From NCBI RefSeq assembly GCF_900092135.1, contig NZ_FMYF01000006.1:62001-126000 (forward strand): 64,000 nucleotides of DNA, read 5' to 3'. The stretch comes from Raineyella antarctica (lineage in GTDB: Bacteria; Actinomycetota; Actinomycetes; Propionibacteriales; Propionibacteriaceae). Made by a program: the position numbers and the translations under genes. The notes below the pieces were generated by a model. That model was not told the DNA's origin, searched no databases, and was given only the letters and a program-made list of their open reading frames with translations. Below, in pieces: positions 1 to 8,689 of the stretch (position 1 is the stretch's first letter; each line of letters starts with the position of its first letter).

Positions 1-2
1 GC

Positions 3-1253
3 CGGACCGGTGAGCCGATCCACCGCGCGATCGTCTGGCAGGACACCAGGACCCAGGACATCTGTCGTCGTCTCGCCCGGATCGGCGGGACGGACCGCTA
101 CCAGCGCCGCACCGGGCTGCCCCTGTCGACGTACTTCGCCGGCCCCAAGGCCACCTGGCTGCTGGAGAACGTCCCGGACGCCAAGCGCGCGGCCGAGGCG
201 GGGCACCTGCTGGTCGGCACCATGGACAGCTGGCTGCTGTGGAACATGACCGGAGGGACCGAGGGTGGCGTGCACGCCACCGACGTCACCAACGCCTCGC
301 GCACGATGCTGATGGACCTGCGGACCCTGGAGTGGGACCCCTCCATCTGCGAGCAGATGGGGATCCCACTGTCGATGCTCCCGGAGATCCGCTCGTCCTC
401 CGAGGTGTACGGGCACGGCCGGCGACGAGGGCTGCTGGCCGGGGTCCCGATCGCCGGGATGCTGGGCGACCAGCACGCGGCGACGTTCGGGCAGGCCTGC
501 TTCGACCCGGGCGACGTCAAGAACACCTACGGCACCGGCTGTTTCCTGCTGCTGAACACCGGCACCGCCCCGGTCTTCAGCGACCACGGCCTGGTCACCA
601 CCGTCGCCTACCAGATCGACGGCCACGAACCCCGGTACGCACTGGAGGGGTCGGTGGCGATGGCCGGCTCACTGGTCCAGTGGCTGCGCGACGAGCTGCA
701 GATGTTCGCCAGCACGGCCGAGCTCCAGCAGCTCGCCTCGGAGGTGGACGACAACGGCGGGGCGTACATCGTGCCGGCCTTCTCGGGCCTGTTCGCACCC
801 TACTGGCGGCCCGACGCCAGGGGCGCGATCGTCGGGCTGACCCGCTACGTCCAGCGCGGCCATCTCGCCCGCGCCGCGCTGGAGGCGACCGCCTACCAGA
901 CTCGGGACGTCATCGACGCGATGCGGGCGGAGGCCTCGCTCGACCTGAAGGAGCTGCGCGTCGACGGCGGCATGGTCGCCAACGACACGTTGATGCAGTT
1001 CCAGGCCGATATCCTCGACCTCCCGGTGGTCCGCCCCCAGGTCACCGAGACCACCGCCCTGGGCGCCGCGTACGCAGCAGGGATCGCCGTCGGGTACTGG
1101 CACGGGGAGCAGGACGTCCGGAAGAACTGGCAGGAGGCCGCGCGCTGGCAGCCCGCGATGCCGGAGCAGGAGCGCGAACGGCTCTTCCGGGTCTGGCACA
1201 AGGCGGTCACGCGCACCCTGGACTGGGTCGACCCGGACACCGCCGGGTCCTGA
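3..1253 (+). CDS. glpK: Glycerol kinase, 5' end cut off by window edge
   Basis: ATP-dependent phosphorylation of glycerol to sn-glycerol 3-phosphate (FGGY sugar kinase family, cytoplasmic). The frame is already open at base 3, reading AIVWQDTRT and [18 protein letters not shown], both characteristic of GlpK, so the true start lies outside the window. About 416 residues are visible against a usual length near 500, so roughly 85 are missing. Further family signatures are [22 protein letters not shown], the [15 protein letters not shown] segment and the C-terminal ATP-binding region [17 protein letters not shown] followed by [13 protein letters not shown]. The ATG at 222 is internal and should not be used as a start. 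The gene converges on the ABC receptor gene, whose stop lies only 12 bases beyond. The assignment is firm. Confidence 0.95.
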   Translation, partial: RTGEPIHRAIVWQDTRTQDICRRLARIGGTDRYQRRTGLPLSTYFAGPKATWLLENVPDAKRAAEAGHLLVGTMDSWLLWNMTGGTEGGVHATDVTNASRTMLMDLRTLEWDPSICEQMGIPLSMLPEIRSSSEVYGHGRRRGLLAGVPIAGMLGDQHAATFGQACFDPGDVKNTYGTGCFLLLNTGTAPVFSDHGLVTTVAYQIDGHEPRYALEGSVAMAGSLVQWLRDELQMFASTAELQQLASEVDDNGGAYIVPAFSGLFAPYWRPDARGAIVGLTRYVQRGHLARAALEATAYQTRDVIDAMRAEASLDLKELRVDGGMVANDTLMQFQADILDLPVVRPQVTETTALGAAYAAGIAVGYWHGEQDVRKNWQEAARWQPAMPEQERERLFRVWHKAVTRTLDWVDPDTAGS

Positions 1254-1265
1254 GGGGCCAGCGGC

Positions 1266-2168
1266 CTAGGTCCCGGCGTTGATCGTCGCTTCCTTCACCG
1301 CGCTCTGCGGGGTCTGGTACTTGTCGATCAGCTTCTGGTAGCTGCCGTCGTCGATGGACTGCTGGAGCGCCTTCTGCAGGGCGTCGCGCAGCTGGGTGTC
1401 CTGCTTGGAGACGGCGATGCCCAGCGGGCCGGCGATCACCTGCTCCCCGACCGTCTGGAACTTCCCGTTCGACTGGCGGGTGTTGTAGACCGCCACCGGG
1501 TACTCCTGGATGCCGGCGACCGCGCGGCCCTGCTCGATCTGCAGCATCGCCTCGGACTCCCGGTCGAAGGCCATCACCGTCGGCGCCTTCTTGCCCGCCT
1601 TCACGCACCGCGGCCCGAGAGTGCCGGTGACGAACTCCTCCTGGACGGTGCCGCGCTGCAACGAGATCGTCCGGCCGCAGAGGTCGTCGACGGTGGCCAG
1701 GTGCTCGGGGTTGCCGGCCTTCACGAACATGATCGAGCCGGACATGTAGTAGTCCACGAAGTCGACCTTCTGCTGGCGCTCCTTGGTGTCGCTCATCGAC
1801 GAGATGGCCGCGTCGAAGCGGTTGGAGTCCAGCTGGGTGATCAGCCCGTCGAACGTGGCGTTGTTGAACACCAGAGGCACGCCGAGCTTGGTCCCCAGCA
1901 GGTCCCCCAGCTCCTTGTCGAAGCCGACCACCGTACTGCCATCGGTGTCGTAGTACTCCATCGGTGCGTACGCGATGTCGCTGCCGACCTGGACCGACCC
2001 CTTGTCCTTGACGGCCTGGGGCAGCTGCGCGTACAGCGGGGCCGCCGTGTTGACGGTGGTCGGGGCGGGCGACGAGGTCGCCCCCTTGTCGCTGCCGCCA
2101 CAGGCGGCCAGGCCGGCCGCCAGCGCCAGCGCGGCGACCGGGGTGAGCACGCGGGTGAGGATCTTCAT
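1266..2168 (-). CDS. Polar amino-acid ABC transporter substrate-binding lipoprotein (copy A)
   Basis: Family 3 extracellular solute-binding protein, 300 residues. The N terminus is a lipoprotein signal peptide with lipobox LAAC and Cys23 as lipidation site, followed by a short Gly/Ser linker. The mature domain carries the family pattern YAPMEYYDTDG, VVGFDKELGDLL and FDGLITQLDSNRFDAAISSMS. It is the third and most distal receptor gene in the minus-strand importer group and lies 33 bases after copy B, to which it is very similar along its whole length, including the shared TTVNTAAPLYAQLPQ start of the mature domain. It probably delivers an amino acid to the permease/ATPase encoded upstream. The specific ligand cannot be read from sequence. 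A tandem duplication with copy B is the simplest origin. Confidence 0.88.
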   Translation of the reverse strand: MKILTRVLTPVAALALAAGLAACGGSDKGATSSPAPTTVNTAAPLYAQLPQAVKDKGSVQVGSDIAYAPMEYYDTDGSTVVGFDKELGDLLGTKLGVPLVFNNATFDGLITQLDSNRFDAAISSMSDTKERQQKVDFVDYYMSGSIMFVKAGNPEHLATVDDLCGRTISLQRGTVQEEFVTGTLGPRCVKAGKKAPTVMAFDRESEAMLQIEQGRAVAGIQEYPVAVYNTRQSNGKFQTVGEQVIAGPLGIAVSKQDTQLRDALQKALQQSIDDGSYQKLIDKYQTPQSAVKEATINAGT

Positions 2169-2200
2169 GGTCGGTCCTTCCGGAAAACCGGGGGGATCTA

Positions 2201-3106
2201 CTACTTCCCGCCGTTGATGGTGGCTTCCTTCACCGCGGACTGCGGCGTGCCGTACGTGTTCAGCAGCTTGGCGTACGAGCCGTCGTCGATGGATGCCTGC
2301 AGAGCGCCCTTGAGGGCGTCCCGCAGCTGGGTGTCGTCCTTGGACACGGCGATCCCCAGGGGTGCGGCGGTGACCTGGTCGCCGACCGTCTCGTACTTAC
2401 CGCCGGACTGCTTGGCGCTGTACACGGCCACAGGGTAGTCCTGCAGTCCGGCGACCGCACGGTCCTGCTGGATCTGCAGCATGGCCTCCGACTCGTGGTC
2501 GAAGAGCAGCGCCTCGATCTTGCCCTTGCCCGCCTTCTCACAGCTGGGGCTGAGCTCCTTGGCGACGTACTCGTCCTGGACGGTGCCGCGCTGCAGGGCG
2601 ATCGTCTGGCCGCACAGGTCCTGCACGGACGCCAGCTTGTGCGGGTTGCCGGCCTTGACGATCATCACCGATCCCGACATGTAGTAGTCGACGAAGTCGA
2701 CCTCCTTCTGCCGCTCGGGGGTGTCGCTCATCGCCGTCATGGCCGCGTCGAAGCGCTTGGAGTTGATCTGGGTGATCAGCCCGTCGAAGGTGGCGTTGTT
2801 GAAGACCAGCGGCACGCCGAGCTTGGTCGCCAGCAGGTCCCCGAGGTCCTTGTCGAAGCCGATGATGGTCTTGCCGTCGGTGTCGAAGTACTCCATCGGC
2901 GCGTACGCCGCGTCGGTGCCGACCTGGACCGATCCCTTGTCCTTGATGGCCTGCGGCAGCTGCGCATAGAGCGGCGCCGCGGTGTTGACAGTGGTCGGCG
3001 CTGCGGAGGATCCGGCCTTCTGGTCGGAGCCGCCACAGGCGGACAGTCCGCCCGCCAGCACCAGGGCGGCCAGCGTGGCGAGAACTCGGTTCGTGGTCTT
3101 CATCAA
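2201..3106 (-). CDS. Polar amino-acid ABC transporter substrate-binding lipoprotein (copy B)
   Basis: Second family 3 solute-binding lipoprotein, 301 residues, with signal peptide ending in lipobox LSAC (Cys24). The mature protein begins with the same TTVNTAAPLYAQLPQ block as copy A and keeps the ligand-fold segments YAPMEYFDTDG, IIGFDKDLGDLLATKLG, FDGLITQINSKRFDAAM and VDFVDYYMSGS. It lies between the ATPase gene (110 bases upstream) and copy A (33 bases downstream), all on the minus strand. The first two codons are both ATG, so the start may be one residue later. The near-identity to copy A suggests either a recent duplication or two receptors of slightly different specificity sharing one translocator. 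Ligand unknown, expected to be a polar or charged amino acid. Confidence 0.88.
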   Translation of the reverse strand: MMKTTNRVLATLAALVLAGGLSACGGSDQKAGSSAAPTTVNTAAPLYAQLPQAIKDKGSVQVGTDAAYAPMEYFDTDGKTIIGFDKDLGDLLATKLGVPLVFNNATFDGLITQINSKRFDAAMTAMSDTPERQKEVDFVDYYMSGSVMIVKAGNPHKLASVQDLCGQTIALQRGTVQDEYVAKELSPSCEKAGKGKIEALLFDHESEAMLQIQQDRAVAGLQDYPVAVYSAKQSGGKYETVGDQVTAAPLGIAVSKDDTQLRDALKGALQASIDDGSYAKLLNTYGTPQSAVKEATINGGK

Positions 3107-3215
3107 GGGGTCCTTTCGGCAGCCGGTCCGGCCGGGCTGCAGGTGATGAGACTACTCGGCGCCTCACGAGGCGGCCCATCGGACCCACCCCTAGCGTCAC
3201 GCCGGTGCCCCGGGC

Positions 3216-4019
3216 TCAGAGGACCTTCGACAGGAAGGCCTGCGTACGCGGCTCCTGCGGGTTGCCCAGCACGTCGGCCGGGCGGCCCTCCTCGACGATC
3301 ACGCCGCCGTCCATGAACGCCAGGTAGTCGCCGACCTCGCGCGCGAAGCCCATCTCGTGGGTGACCACGACCATCGTCATGCCGTCCTCGGCGAGCTGCT
3401 TCATCACCTCGAGCACGTCGCCCACCAGTTCGGGGTCGAGCGCGGAGGTCGGCTCGTCGAAGAGCATCAGCTCGGGATTCATCGCCAGTGCCCGGGCGAT
3501 CGCGACCCGCTGCTGCTGGCCGCCGGACAGCTTGCCCGGGTAGGCGTTCACCTTGTCCGGCAGCCCGACCCGCTCCAGCAGGTCCAGCGCGGTGGCCCGG
3601 GCCTGGGCCGGACGGACCCCGGCGACGTGGATCGGGGCCTCGCAGAGGTTCTCCAGCACGGTCATGTGCGGGAACAGGTTGAAGCGCTGGAACACCATCC
3701 CGATGCCGCGGCGCTGCTGGGCGATCTCGGACTCGCGCAGCTCGTGCAGCTTGCCGTCGCGCTCCCGGTAGCCGACCAGGTGGCCGCGGACCCGCAGGGT
3801 GCCGCCGTTGATCCGCTCCAGGTGGTTGATGCAGCGCAGGAACGTCGACTTGCCCGAGCCGGACGGCCCGATCAGGACCGCCACCTCCCCGCGCCGTACG
3901 TCCATCGTGATGCCCTTGAGCACCTCGAGGCGGCCGAACCGTTTCTTGACCCCGCGGGCCTCGACGATGGCCTCACTCGCAGCGGCACCCGCCGCCGACC
4001 GCTCCGCTTGCACGCTCAC
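3216..4019 (-). CDS. Amino-acid ABC transporter ATP-binding protein (GlnQ type)
   Basis: Cytoplasmic ATPase of a polar amino-acid uptake system, 267 residues. Walker [10 protein letters not shown] is at residues 51-59, followed by the Q-loop segment [14 protein letters not shown], the ABC signature LSGGQQQR, Walker B ending [14 protein letters not shown] and the switch histidine in [10 protein letters not shown]. These motifs are the GlnQ/HisP/ArtP pattern. The N terminus has about 17 extra Ala/Ser-rich residues. Its start overlaps the stop of the permease gene by four bases, so the two are translationally coupled and surely form one translocator. The three receptor genes flank this pair on both sides. 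The transported amino acid is not identifiable. Confidence 0.92.
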   Translation of the reverse strand: MSVQAERSAAGAAASEAIVEARGVKKRFGRLEVLKGITMDVRRGEVAVLIGPSGSGKSTFLRCINHLERINGGTLRVRGHLVGYRERDGKLHELRESEIAQQRRGIGMVFQRFNLFPHMTVLENLCEAPIHVAGVRPAQARATALDLLERVGLPDKVNAYPGKLSGGQQQRVAIARALAMNPELMLFDEPTSALDPELVGDVLEVMKQLAEDGMTMVVVTHEMGFAREVGDYLAFMDGGVIVEEGRPADVLGNPQEPRTQAFLSKVL

Positions 4020-4933
4020 TCCTGTCTGCCGAACTTGAGGTTGCGGCGCACCCTGGAGAGCGGGCCGTCATCCACGCCCGCGTCCTGGTCGGACCGGTTG
4101 AAGTGCCGCTCCAGGTAGTACTGCGCTATCGAGAACACGGTGGTCAGGATCAGGTACCAGGCCGAGACGGTGATCAGCATCTCGATCACCTGCAGGGTGT
4201 TGGAGTAGATCCGCACCGCGGCCTGCAGCAGTTCGAGGTACTGGATCGAGTACGCCAGCGACGAGGTCTTCAGCATGTTGATGAACTCGTTGCCGGTCGG
4301 CGGGATGATCACCCGCATCGCCTGCGGCAGCACGATCCGGCGCATCGTGTGGGCCCGGGACATGCCCAGCGCCCCGGCGGCCTCGGTCTGGCCCTTGTCG
4401 ACCGACTGGATGCCGGATCGTACGATCTCGGCCATGTAGGCGCCCTCGTTGATGCCCAGGCCGAGCAGTGCCGCGGTGAACGGCGTCATCACCGAGTTCA
4501 TCACGATGCCGGTGCCCGGGATGGTCGGGAAGACCAGCGAGAGGTTGTACCAGATCATCAGCTGGACCAGCACCGGAGTGCCGCGGAACAGCCAGATGTA
4601 GAACTCCGCGACCCCCCTCGTCACCCAGTTGTCGGACTGGCGCATCACGGCGACCAGGACCCCCAGCGCGACGCCGACCACCTGGGCCAGCACGCTGATC
4701 AGCAGCGTGTTGCGCATGCCGACCAGCACCTGCTCCTGCAGGAAGAACTTGGGCGGCACCGACCAGTCGATGTTCGCCTGGGAGAAGGCCCAGACCAACA
4801 GGCCCAGGACCACCACGACCACACCGGCCCCGACCCAGCGCCAGGGATGTGGGACGGGGACAGCGACGATGTCGTCGGCGAGCGGCTCGGAGGTTCCCGG
4901 TGCCGTGCCGGGAGTGGAGGGTGTCATCGCCAT
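4016..4933 (-). CDS. Amino-acid ABC transporter permease (HisM/GlnP type)
   Basis: Polytopic inner-membrane subunit, 305 residues, with an N-terminal Pro-rich cytoplasmic stretch, a first membrane segment around residues 30-50 and then the conserved permease core. The cytoplasmic EAA loop that docks the ATPase reads [20 protein letters not shown] and is followed by [19 protein letters not shown], which is diagnostic for polar amino-acid permeases. Only one permease gene is present, so the transporter is presumably a homodimer. It overlaps the ATPase gene by four bases and begins 4 bases after receptor C stops, so receptor C, permease and ATPase form a compact core operon. The C terminus is unusually charged and about 30 residues longer than the shortest family members. 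Confidence 0.9.
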   Translation of the reverse strand: MAMTPSTPGTAPGTSEPLADDIVAVPVPHPWRWVGAGVVVVVLGLLVWAFSQANIDWSVPPKFFLQEQVLVGMRNTLLISVLAQVVGVALGVLVAVMRQSDNWVTRGVAEFYIWLFRGTPVLVQLMIWYNLSLVFPTIPGTGIVMNSVMTPFTAALLGLGINEGAYMAEIVRSGIQSVDKGQTEAAGALGMSRAHTMRRIVLPQAMRVIIPPTGNEFINMLKTSSLAYSIQYLELLQAAVRIYSNTLQVIEMLITVSAWYLILTTVFSIAQYYLERHFNRSDQDAGVDDGPLSRVRRNLKFGRQE

Positions 4934-4937
4934 CGGA

Positions 4938-5846
4938 TCACTTGCCCGCGTTGATGGACGCCTTGTCGATGGCGCCCTGCGGCGTGTCGTACTTGTCGAT
5001 CAACTTCTTGTACGAACCGTCGTCCATGGTGGTCTGGACGGCTTTCTGGACCACGTCGCGCAGCTGGGTGTCCTTCTTGGAGAAGGCCAGGCCGAGCGGG
5101 TTGGACTCCACCTGCTCACCGACCACCTCGTACGCGCCGCCGGACTGGTGCACGTTGTAGGCCGCGACCGGGTAGTCCTGCATGCCGGCGCTCGCGCGGC
5201 CCTGCTTGACCTGGAGCAGCGCCTCGGACTCGGAGTCGAAGGCGAGCAGCTGGATCGGCTTGCCGGCCTGGGTGCACTTCGGCTGGACCGTGTCCTGCAT
5301 GTACTGGTCCTGGGCGGTGCCGCGCATCACCGCGACGGTCTTGCCGCACAGGTCGTCGGCCGAGCTGATCTTGCCGGGGTTGCCCTTCTGCACGATCAGG
5401 ACCAGGCCTGCGCGGTAGTAGTCGACGAAGTCGACCTGCTTCTGGCGCTCGGCGTTGTCCGTCATCGCGGAGCTGATCAGGTCGAACCGGCCGGAGTTGA
5501 GCTGGGTGATCAGGCCGTCGAACTTCGAGTTGTTCCACTCGAACGGCACCCCGAGCTGGGCCGACAGCAGGTCGCCGTGCTCCTTGTCGAAGCCCAGGAC
5601 GGTCTTGCCGTCGGTGTCGTAGTACTCCATCGGTGCGTACTCGATCGAGGAGCCGACCTGGATGACGCCGGCGTCCTTGATCTTCTGCGGGAGCTGGTCG
5701 TAGAGCGGGGCGGCGGTGTTCACCGTGGTCGGGCCGGCCGAGGCACTGGCGTCGGCCTTGGGGCTGCTGCCACCGCCACAGGCGGCCAGCGCACCGGCGA
5801 GCGCCAGCGAGGTGGCAGCTGCGACCAGTCGTGCCAACTTGTTCAT
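4938..5846 (-). CDS. Polar amino-acid ABC transporter substrate-binding lipoprotein (copy C)
   Basis: First gene of the importer operon, 302 residues. I chose the ATG at 5846 because it is preceded by a GGAAGGGA ribosome site and opens a proper lipoprotein signal peptide with lipobox LAAC (Cys23); a longer in-frame extension to 6215 has no coding character. The mature protein shares the TTVNTAAPLY opening and the YAPMEYYDTDG, GFDKEHGDLLSAQLG and FDGLITQLNSGRFDL segments with copies A and B but is clearly more diverged, for example with VDFVDYYRAG in place of VDFVDYYMSG. This implies copy C is the ancestral partner of the permease, or at least the older paralogue. It precedes the permease by four bases. 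Substrate unknown. Confidence 0.88.
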   Translation of the reverse strand: MNKLARLVAAATSLALAGALAACGGGSSPKADASASAGPTTVNTAAPLYDQLPQKIKDAGVIQVGSSIEYAPMEYYDTDGKTVLGFDKEHGDLLSAQLGVPFEWNNSKFDGLITQLNSGRFDLISSAMTDNAERQKQVDFVDYYRAGLVLIVQKGNPGKISSADDLCGKTVAVMRGTAQDQYMQDTVQPKCTQAGKPIQLLAFDSESEALLQVKQGRASAGMQDYPVAAYNVHQSGGAYEVVGEQVESNPLGLAFSKKDTQLRDVVQKAVQTTMDDGSYKKLIDKYDTPQGAIDKASINAGK

Positions 5847-5902
5847 AGGTTTCCCTTCCAGTGCGGGCCCGGCTCCCGGCCCTGCTTGCTCCTCGGCGGC
5901 AC

Positions 5903-5908
5903 ATCCTA
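5903..5908 (-). promoter_or_regulatory. Candidate -10 element for the ABC importer operon
   Basis: On the minus strand the 112-base gap upstream of receptor C contains TAGGAT, the same hexamer seen before other genes here. It lies about 57 bases upstream of the ATG, which would leave a leader of roughly 50 bases containing the ribosome site. No convincing -35 was recognised. Confidence 0.35.
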
Positions 5909-5958
5909 CTGGACCGGCTCGCGCCCCCGCCCCGCGACGCGCTCCGGCCGACTGCCCC

Positions 5959-7527
5959 TCACCACTGCTGGGCCAGCACCAGTGGCAACAGCACCCTGGC
6001 ACCGTACGCCCTGGCAGTGGGACGGCCCGGCCGCGGCACCGGGTCGACCATTCCCTCCGGATCGTCGACCAGGTCGGCCAGCAGGCGCCGGCTGGTGCGC
6101 TCGGCCAGCTCGGAGGGGTCGACCAGCCATTCCTGGCGCATCTCCGGGGCCCCCCGCTCGTCGAGCATCCCGAGCAACAGGGTCTCCCTGGCCATCCGCT
6201 CGGCACCGTCCCCACCCGACAGCCGGCCCGGAAGGCCGCCGCCGAGGCGGCGCCCGAGCCGCCGGGCGACGTCGCGCAGGCGCGCGTCCCACCGGCCTGC
6301 GCCGAGCACGACCGCGTACTCGGCCCGGACGTCCTCGGGCACGGGCTGACCCTCGGGGTCGAAGCCGGTGGCGCAGTGGGCCGCGGCCCGGGCCAGCGCG
6401 CCGGCGACCGGGCCCGGGTCCTGGCCGGTGGCGGCGAGCGTGGTGACCAGGTTCATCGCGGCCACCGCGCCCAGTGGCCGGGGCGCCATCGCGGTGACCA
6501 GGTCGGCGGCGCGTTCCAGCCAGTCCTGGTCCCCCGTCGCTGCATGCAGTCCCAGACAGGCCAGGACGGTCTCCGGGCCCGGATCGGTGCGCAGCAGGCC
6601 GGGCATCGAGGCCTCGACGGTGTCGAGCGTGCGGAGCGGGTCGGCGACCCCGGAGCCGGCCAGCGCGACCATCACCAGTGCCGCCTCGGCCGAGCTGTCC
6701 AGCAGGTCGGTCCGGCCCAGCCCGGCGGTGATCGCGCCGTCCAGCACGCGGGAGACCCAGGCCTGGACGACCTGGTCCAGGGGCGGCGCCCAGCGGGCCT
6801 CGACCAGCGTGGTGCCCCGGGCGCCGTTGAGCCGGGCCGTCAGCCGATGGGCGCCGGCGGCCGGCAGCAGTTCCATCGAGTCCCCGACCTGGGCCAGCTC
6901 GAAGGCGTCGTCCTCGTCGTCCAGGGCCAGGTCCAGGTCGGTGATGACCAGCGGGACCGACTCGGGCAGGTCAATCGGGTCCGGCCACCATCCGGGCAAC
7001 AGGCCGGCAGCAGCGCGGTGGTCGGGCAGCCAGCCGGCCTGCCAGTGCCACAGCCGCCGCTCCCCCGCCTCCCAGTACCGCTCGGGTCCCAGCTCGAAGC
7101 CGTCGGTGTCCACAGTGCCGCCGTGCCGCTGGCGGACCACCAGCAAGGGTCCCTCACCGCGCGGCGCGACCAGCCAGGCCGCCTCCGCGCCGGCGCTCCA
7201 GCACCACAGCACACAGTCCCGGGCCGGAACCGGGCGCAGCCGCACGGTGGCCGCCCGGCCCGCCCCGGACACGTTGGCGGCGACGATGCGCTGGTCCCAA
7301 CCGCCCAGGACGCTGTGGCGTACGTCGAGCTGGACCGGTCCGTCGCGGTGCACCTCGACCTCGTCCTCGTCCATCGCCACCAGCGGGGATCCAGCGGCGG
7401 CGCCGACCACCTGCACGTCCAGGCCGGCCAGGTAGGGGCCCCACTGGTCGTGGACCAGTCCGGTCAGGTTGCCCTGGTCGTCGAAGGAGAGGACGGCCTC
7501 GCCCCAGTGCAGCTGGTGGGCGGGCAT
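5959..7527 (-). CDS. Conserved-looking protein of unknown function coupled to nei
   Basis: A 522-residue soluble protein that I do not recognise. The ATG at 7527 is one base after the nei stop (TGA-C-ATG), so translation is probably coupled to the glycosylase; an upstream ATG at 7578 would overlap nei and is less likely. There is no signal peptide or membrane segment. Residues 1-200 alternate short hydrophobic strands with many Trp residues (ending GWWPDPIDLP), suggesting a beta-sandwich; the C-terminal 300 residues are Ala/Leu-rich helices with repeating aromatic caps. This overall plan resembles a beta-sandwich plus alpha/alpha-barrel carbohydrate-active enzyme, but no catalytic motif can be pointed to and this is only an impression. 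Confidence 0.7.
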   Translation of the reverse strand: MPAHQLHWGEAVLSFDDQGNLTGLVHDQWGPYLAGLDVQVVGAAAGSPLVAMDEDEVEVHRDGPVQLDVRHSVLGGWDQRIVAANVSGAGRAATVRLRPVPARDCVLWCWSAGAEAAWLVAPRGEGPLLVVRQRHGGTVDTDGFELGPERYWEAGERRLWHWQAGWLPDHRAAAGLLPGWWPDPIDLPESVPLVITDLDLALDDEDDAFELAQVGDSMELLPAAGAHRLTARLNGARGTTLVEARWAPPLDQVVQAWVSRVLDGAITAGLGRTDLLDSSAEAALVMVALAGSGVADPLRTLDTVEASMPGLLRTDPGPETVLACLGLHAATGDQDWLERAADLVTAMAPRPLGAVAAMNLVTTLAATGQDPGPVAGALARAAAHCATGFDPEGQPVPEDVRAEYAVVLGAGRWDARLRDVARRLGRRLGGGLPGRLSGGDGAERMARETLLLGMLDERGAPEMRQEWLVDPSELAERTSRRLLADLVDDPEGMVDPVPRPGRPTARAYGARVLLPLVLAQQW

Positions 7528-7528
7528 G

Positions 7529-8335
7529 TCAGTGTCCCTGCTGGCAGGCCGGGCACCAGAAGAGGTTGCGGCCGGCAAGGTCGCGGCGGCGAATGGGGGT
7601 GCCGCACACCAGGCAGGGCTCGTCGGTGCGCCGGTAGACGTACACCTCGCCGCCGTGGTCGTCGGTGCGCGGCGACCGGCTCATCGCCTCGGGGGTGTGT
7701 TCGGGGCGTACGGTGTCGATCCGTCCCTGTCGCTTGCCCTCGGCCATCAGGACCACGAGGTCGTCCCAGATGGCCCGCCACGTCGCGGGCGGCAGGTCCG
7801 CGGCGGGGGTCAGGGGGTCGATCCCGAGCCGGAAGAGCACCTCGGCGCGGTAGACGTTGCCGACCCCGGACAGCACGGCCTGGTCGAGCAGGACCGTGCC
7901 GACCGGCTTGGTGAGGGTGCGGACCCGCGCCAGCAGGAGTGCCGGGTCGGCAGCGGGGTCCAGCGGGTCGGGGCCGAGCCTGGCGGCCATGGCCGCCTCG
8001 TGTTGCGGATCGGTGAGCCGGCAGCCCTGCGGGCCGCGCAGGTCCGCGACCAGTGTGTCGGTGGCGAGCCGGAGCCGGACCTGCCCGACGACCGGCCGGG
8101 CGGGGCCGAGGGTCATCGAGCCGATCAGGCCGAGGTGCACGTGGATGATCCGCTCACCGGTGAACTCGATGAACAGGTGCTTGCCGCGCGCCCGGGCCGC
8201 CACCAGGGTGGAGCCGTCCAGCATCATCGCCTCGGTGGTGAACCTGCCCTGCGGGCTGCTGACGGCGACGACCCGCCCGCCGAAACCGGCGGTGAGCTCG
8301 TCCGCCAGTCGGTGCAGCACGTGTCCCTCTGGCAC
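7529..8335 (-). CDS. nei: Fpg/Nei-family DNA glycosylase (endonuclease VIII type)
   Basis: Bifunctional base-excision glycosylase/AP lyase acting on oxidised bases. In this family the residue after the initiator must be proline, so the GTG at 8335 is the start: it yields V-PEGHVLHRLA, with Pro2 as the Schiff-base nucleophile and Glu3 as the catalytic acid. An ATG eight codons earlier would bury these residues. The protein is 268 residues, typical for the family. The C terminus holds a complete zinc finger with CLVC and CPAC pairs flanking the DNA-contacting loop around RRRDLAGRNLFW. PEGH rather than PELP places it on the Nei side, close to the actinobacterial Nei2 group. It is followed after one base by a gene of unknown function. 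Confidence 0.93.
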   Translation of the reverse strand: MPEGHVLHRLADELTAGFGGRVVAVSSPQGRFTTEAMMLDGSTLVAARARGKHLFIEFTGERIIHVHLGLIGSMTLGPARPVVGQVRLRLATDTLVADLRGPQGCRLTDPQHEAAMAARLGPDPLDPAADPALLLARVRTLTKPVGTVLLDQAVLSGVGNVYRAEVLFRLGIDPLTPAADLPPATWRAIWDDLVVLMAEGKRQGRIDTVRPEHTPEAMSRSPRTDDHGGEVYVYRRTDEPCLVCGTPIRRRDLAGRNLFWCPACQQGH

Positions 8336-8377
8336 GGGGCGACCTCCGGTCCTGCCCACCGGGCGGTGGCGCCCGTC

Positions 8378-8383
8378 TAGGCT
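8378..8383 (+). promoter_or_regulatory. -10 element of a leaderless promoter
   Basis: TAGGCT is followed by exactly six bases and then the ATG at 8390, so transcription would start at or next to the start codon. The same arrangement recurs before several other genes in this window. Confidence 0.55.
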
Positions 8384-8389
8384 AGCCGC

Positions 8390-8668
8390 ATGCCATCACG
8401 ATCGGGGCGACGCGAGAAGCGCGACGACCAGCAGCCGGCCAGCGGTTCGCGCTCCCCGGCCCCGGATCCGTCGTCCCCGGCCGGGGACCATGTCGAGCAC
8501 GACGTCCCGGTGCCGCGCGACTTTGGTCGGGACGGCATCTCCGGCCTGCTCACCCCGAACCGGGCCCTGCGGGCCCGGGAGGTCTCGCGTCCCCGCCCCG
8601 AGGACGAGGCGGAGGCGCAGGCCGGCGCCGACGCCATGCTGCGCAGGCTCGGGCGCCGGTCCCGCTGA
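8390..8668 (+). CDS. Small basic hypothetical protein
   Basis: A 92-residue protein I do not recognise. Its first 40 residues are Arg/Ser/Pro/Asp-rich and likely disordered; the second half, DGISGLLTPNRALRAREVSRP, ends in an Arg-rich helix with LRRLGRRSR. No signal peptide, membrane segment or cysteine is present. The start at 8390 is supported by a TAGGCT hexamer six bases before it and the lack of a ribosome site, the leaderless pattern seen elsewhere here. It is divergent from nei and converges on rpiB with a gap of about 20 bases. Conserved charged C-terminal features and the dedicated promoter make it likely to be a real gene. Confidence 0.6.
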   Translation: MPSRSGRREKRDDQQPASGSRSPAPDPSSPAGDHVEHDVPVPRDFGRDGISGLLTPNRALRAREVSRPRPEDEAEAQAGADAMLRRLGRRSR

Positions 8669-8689
8669 TCCCCGGAGCGACCGGTCCGG

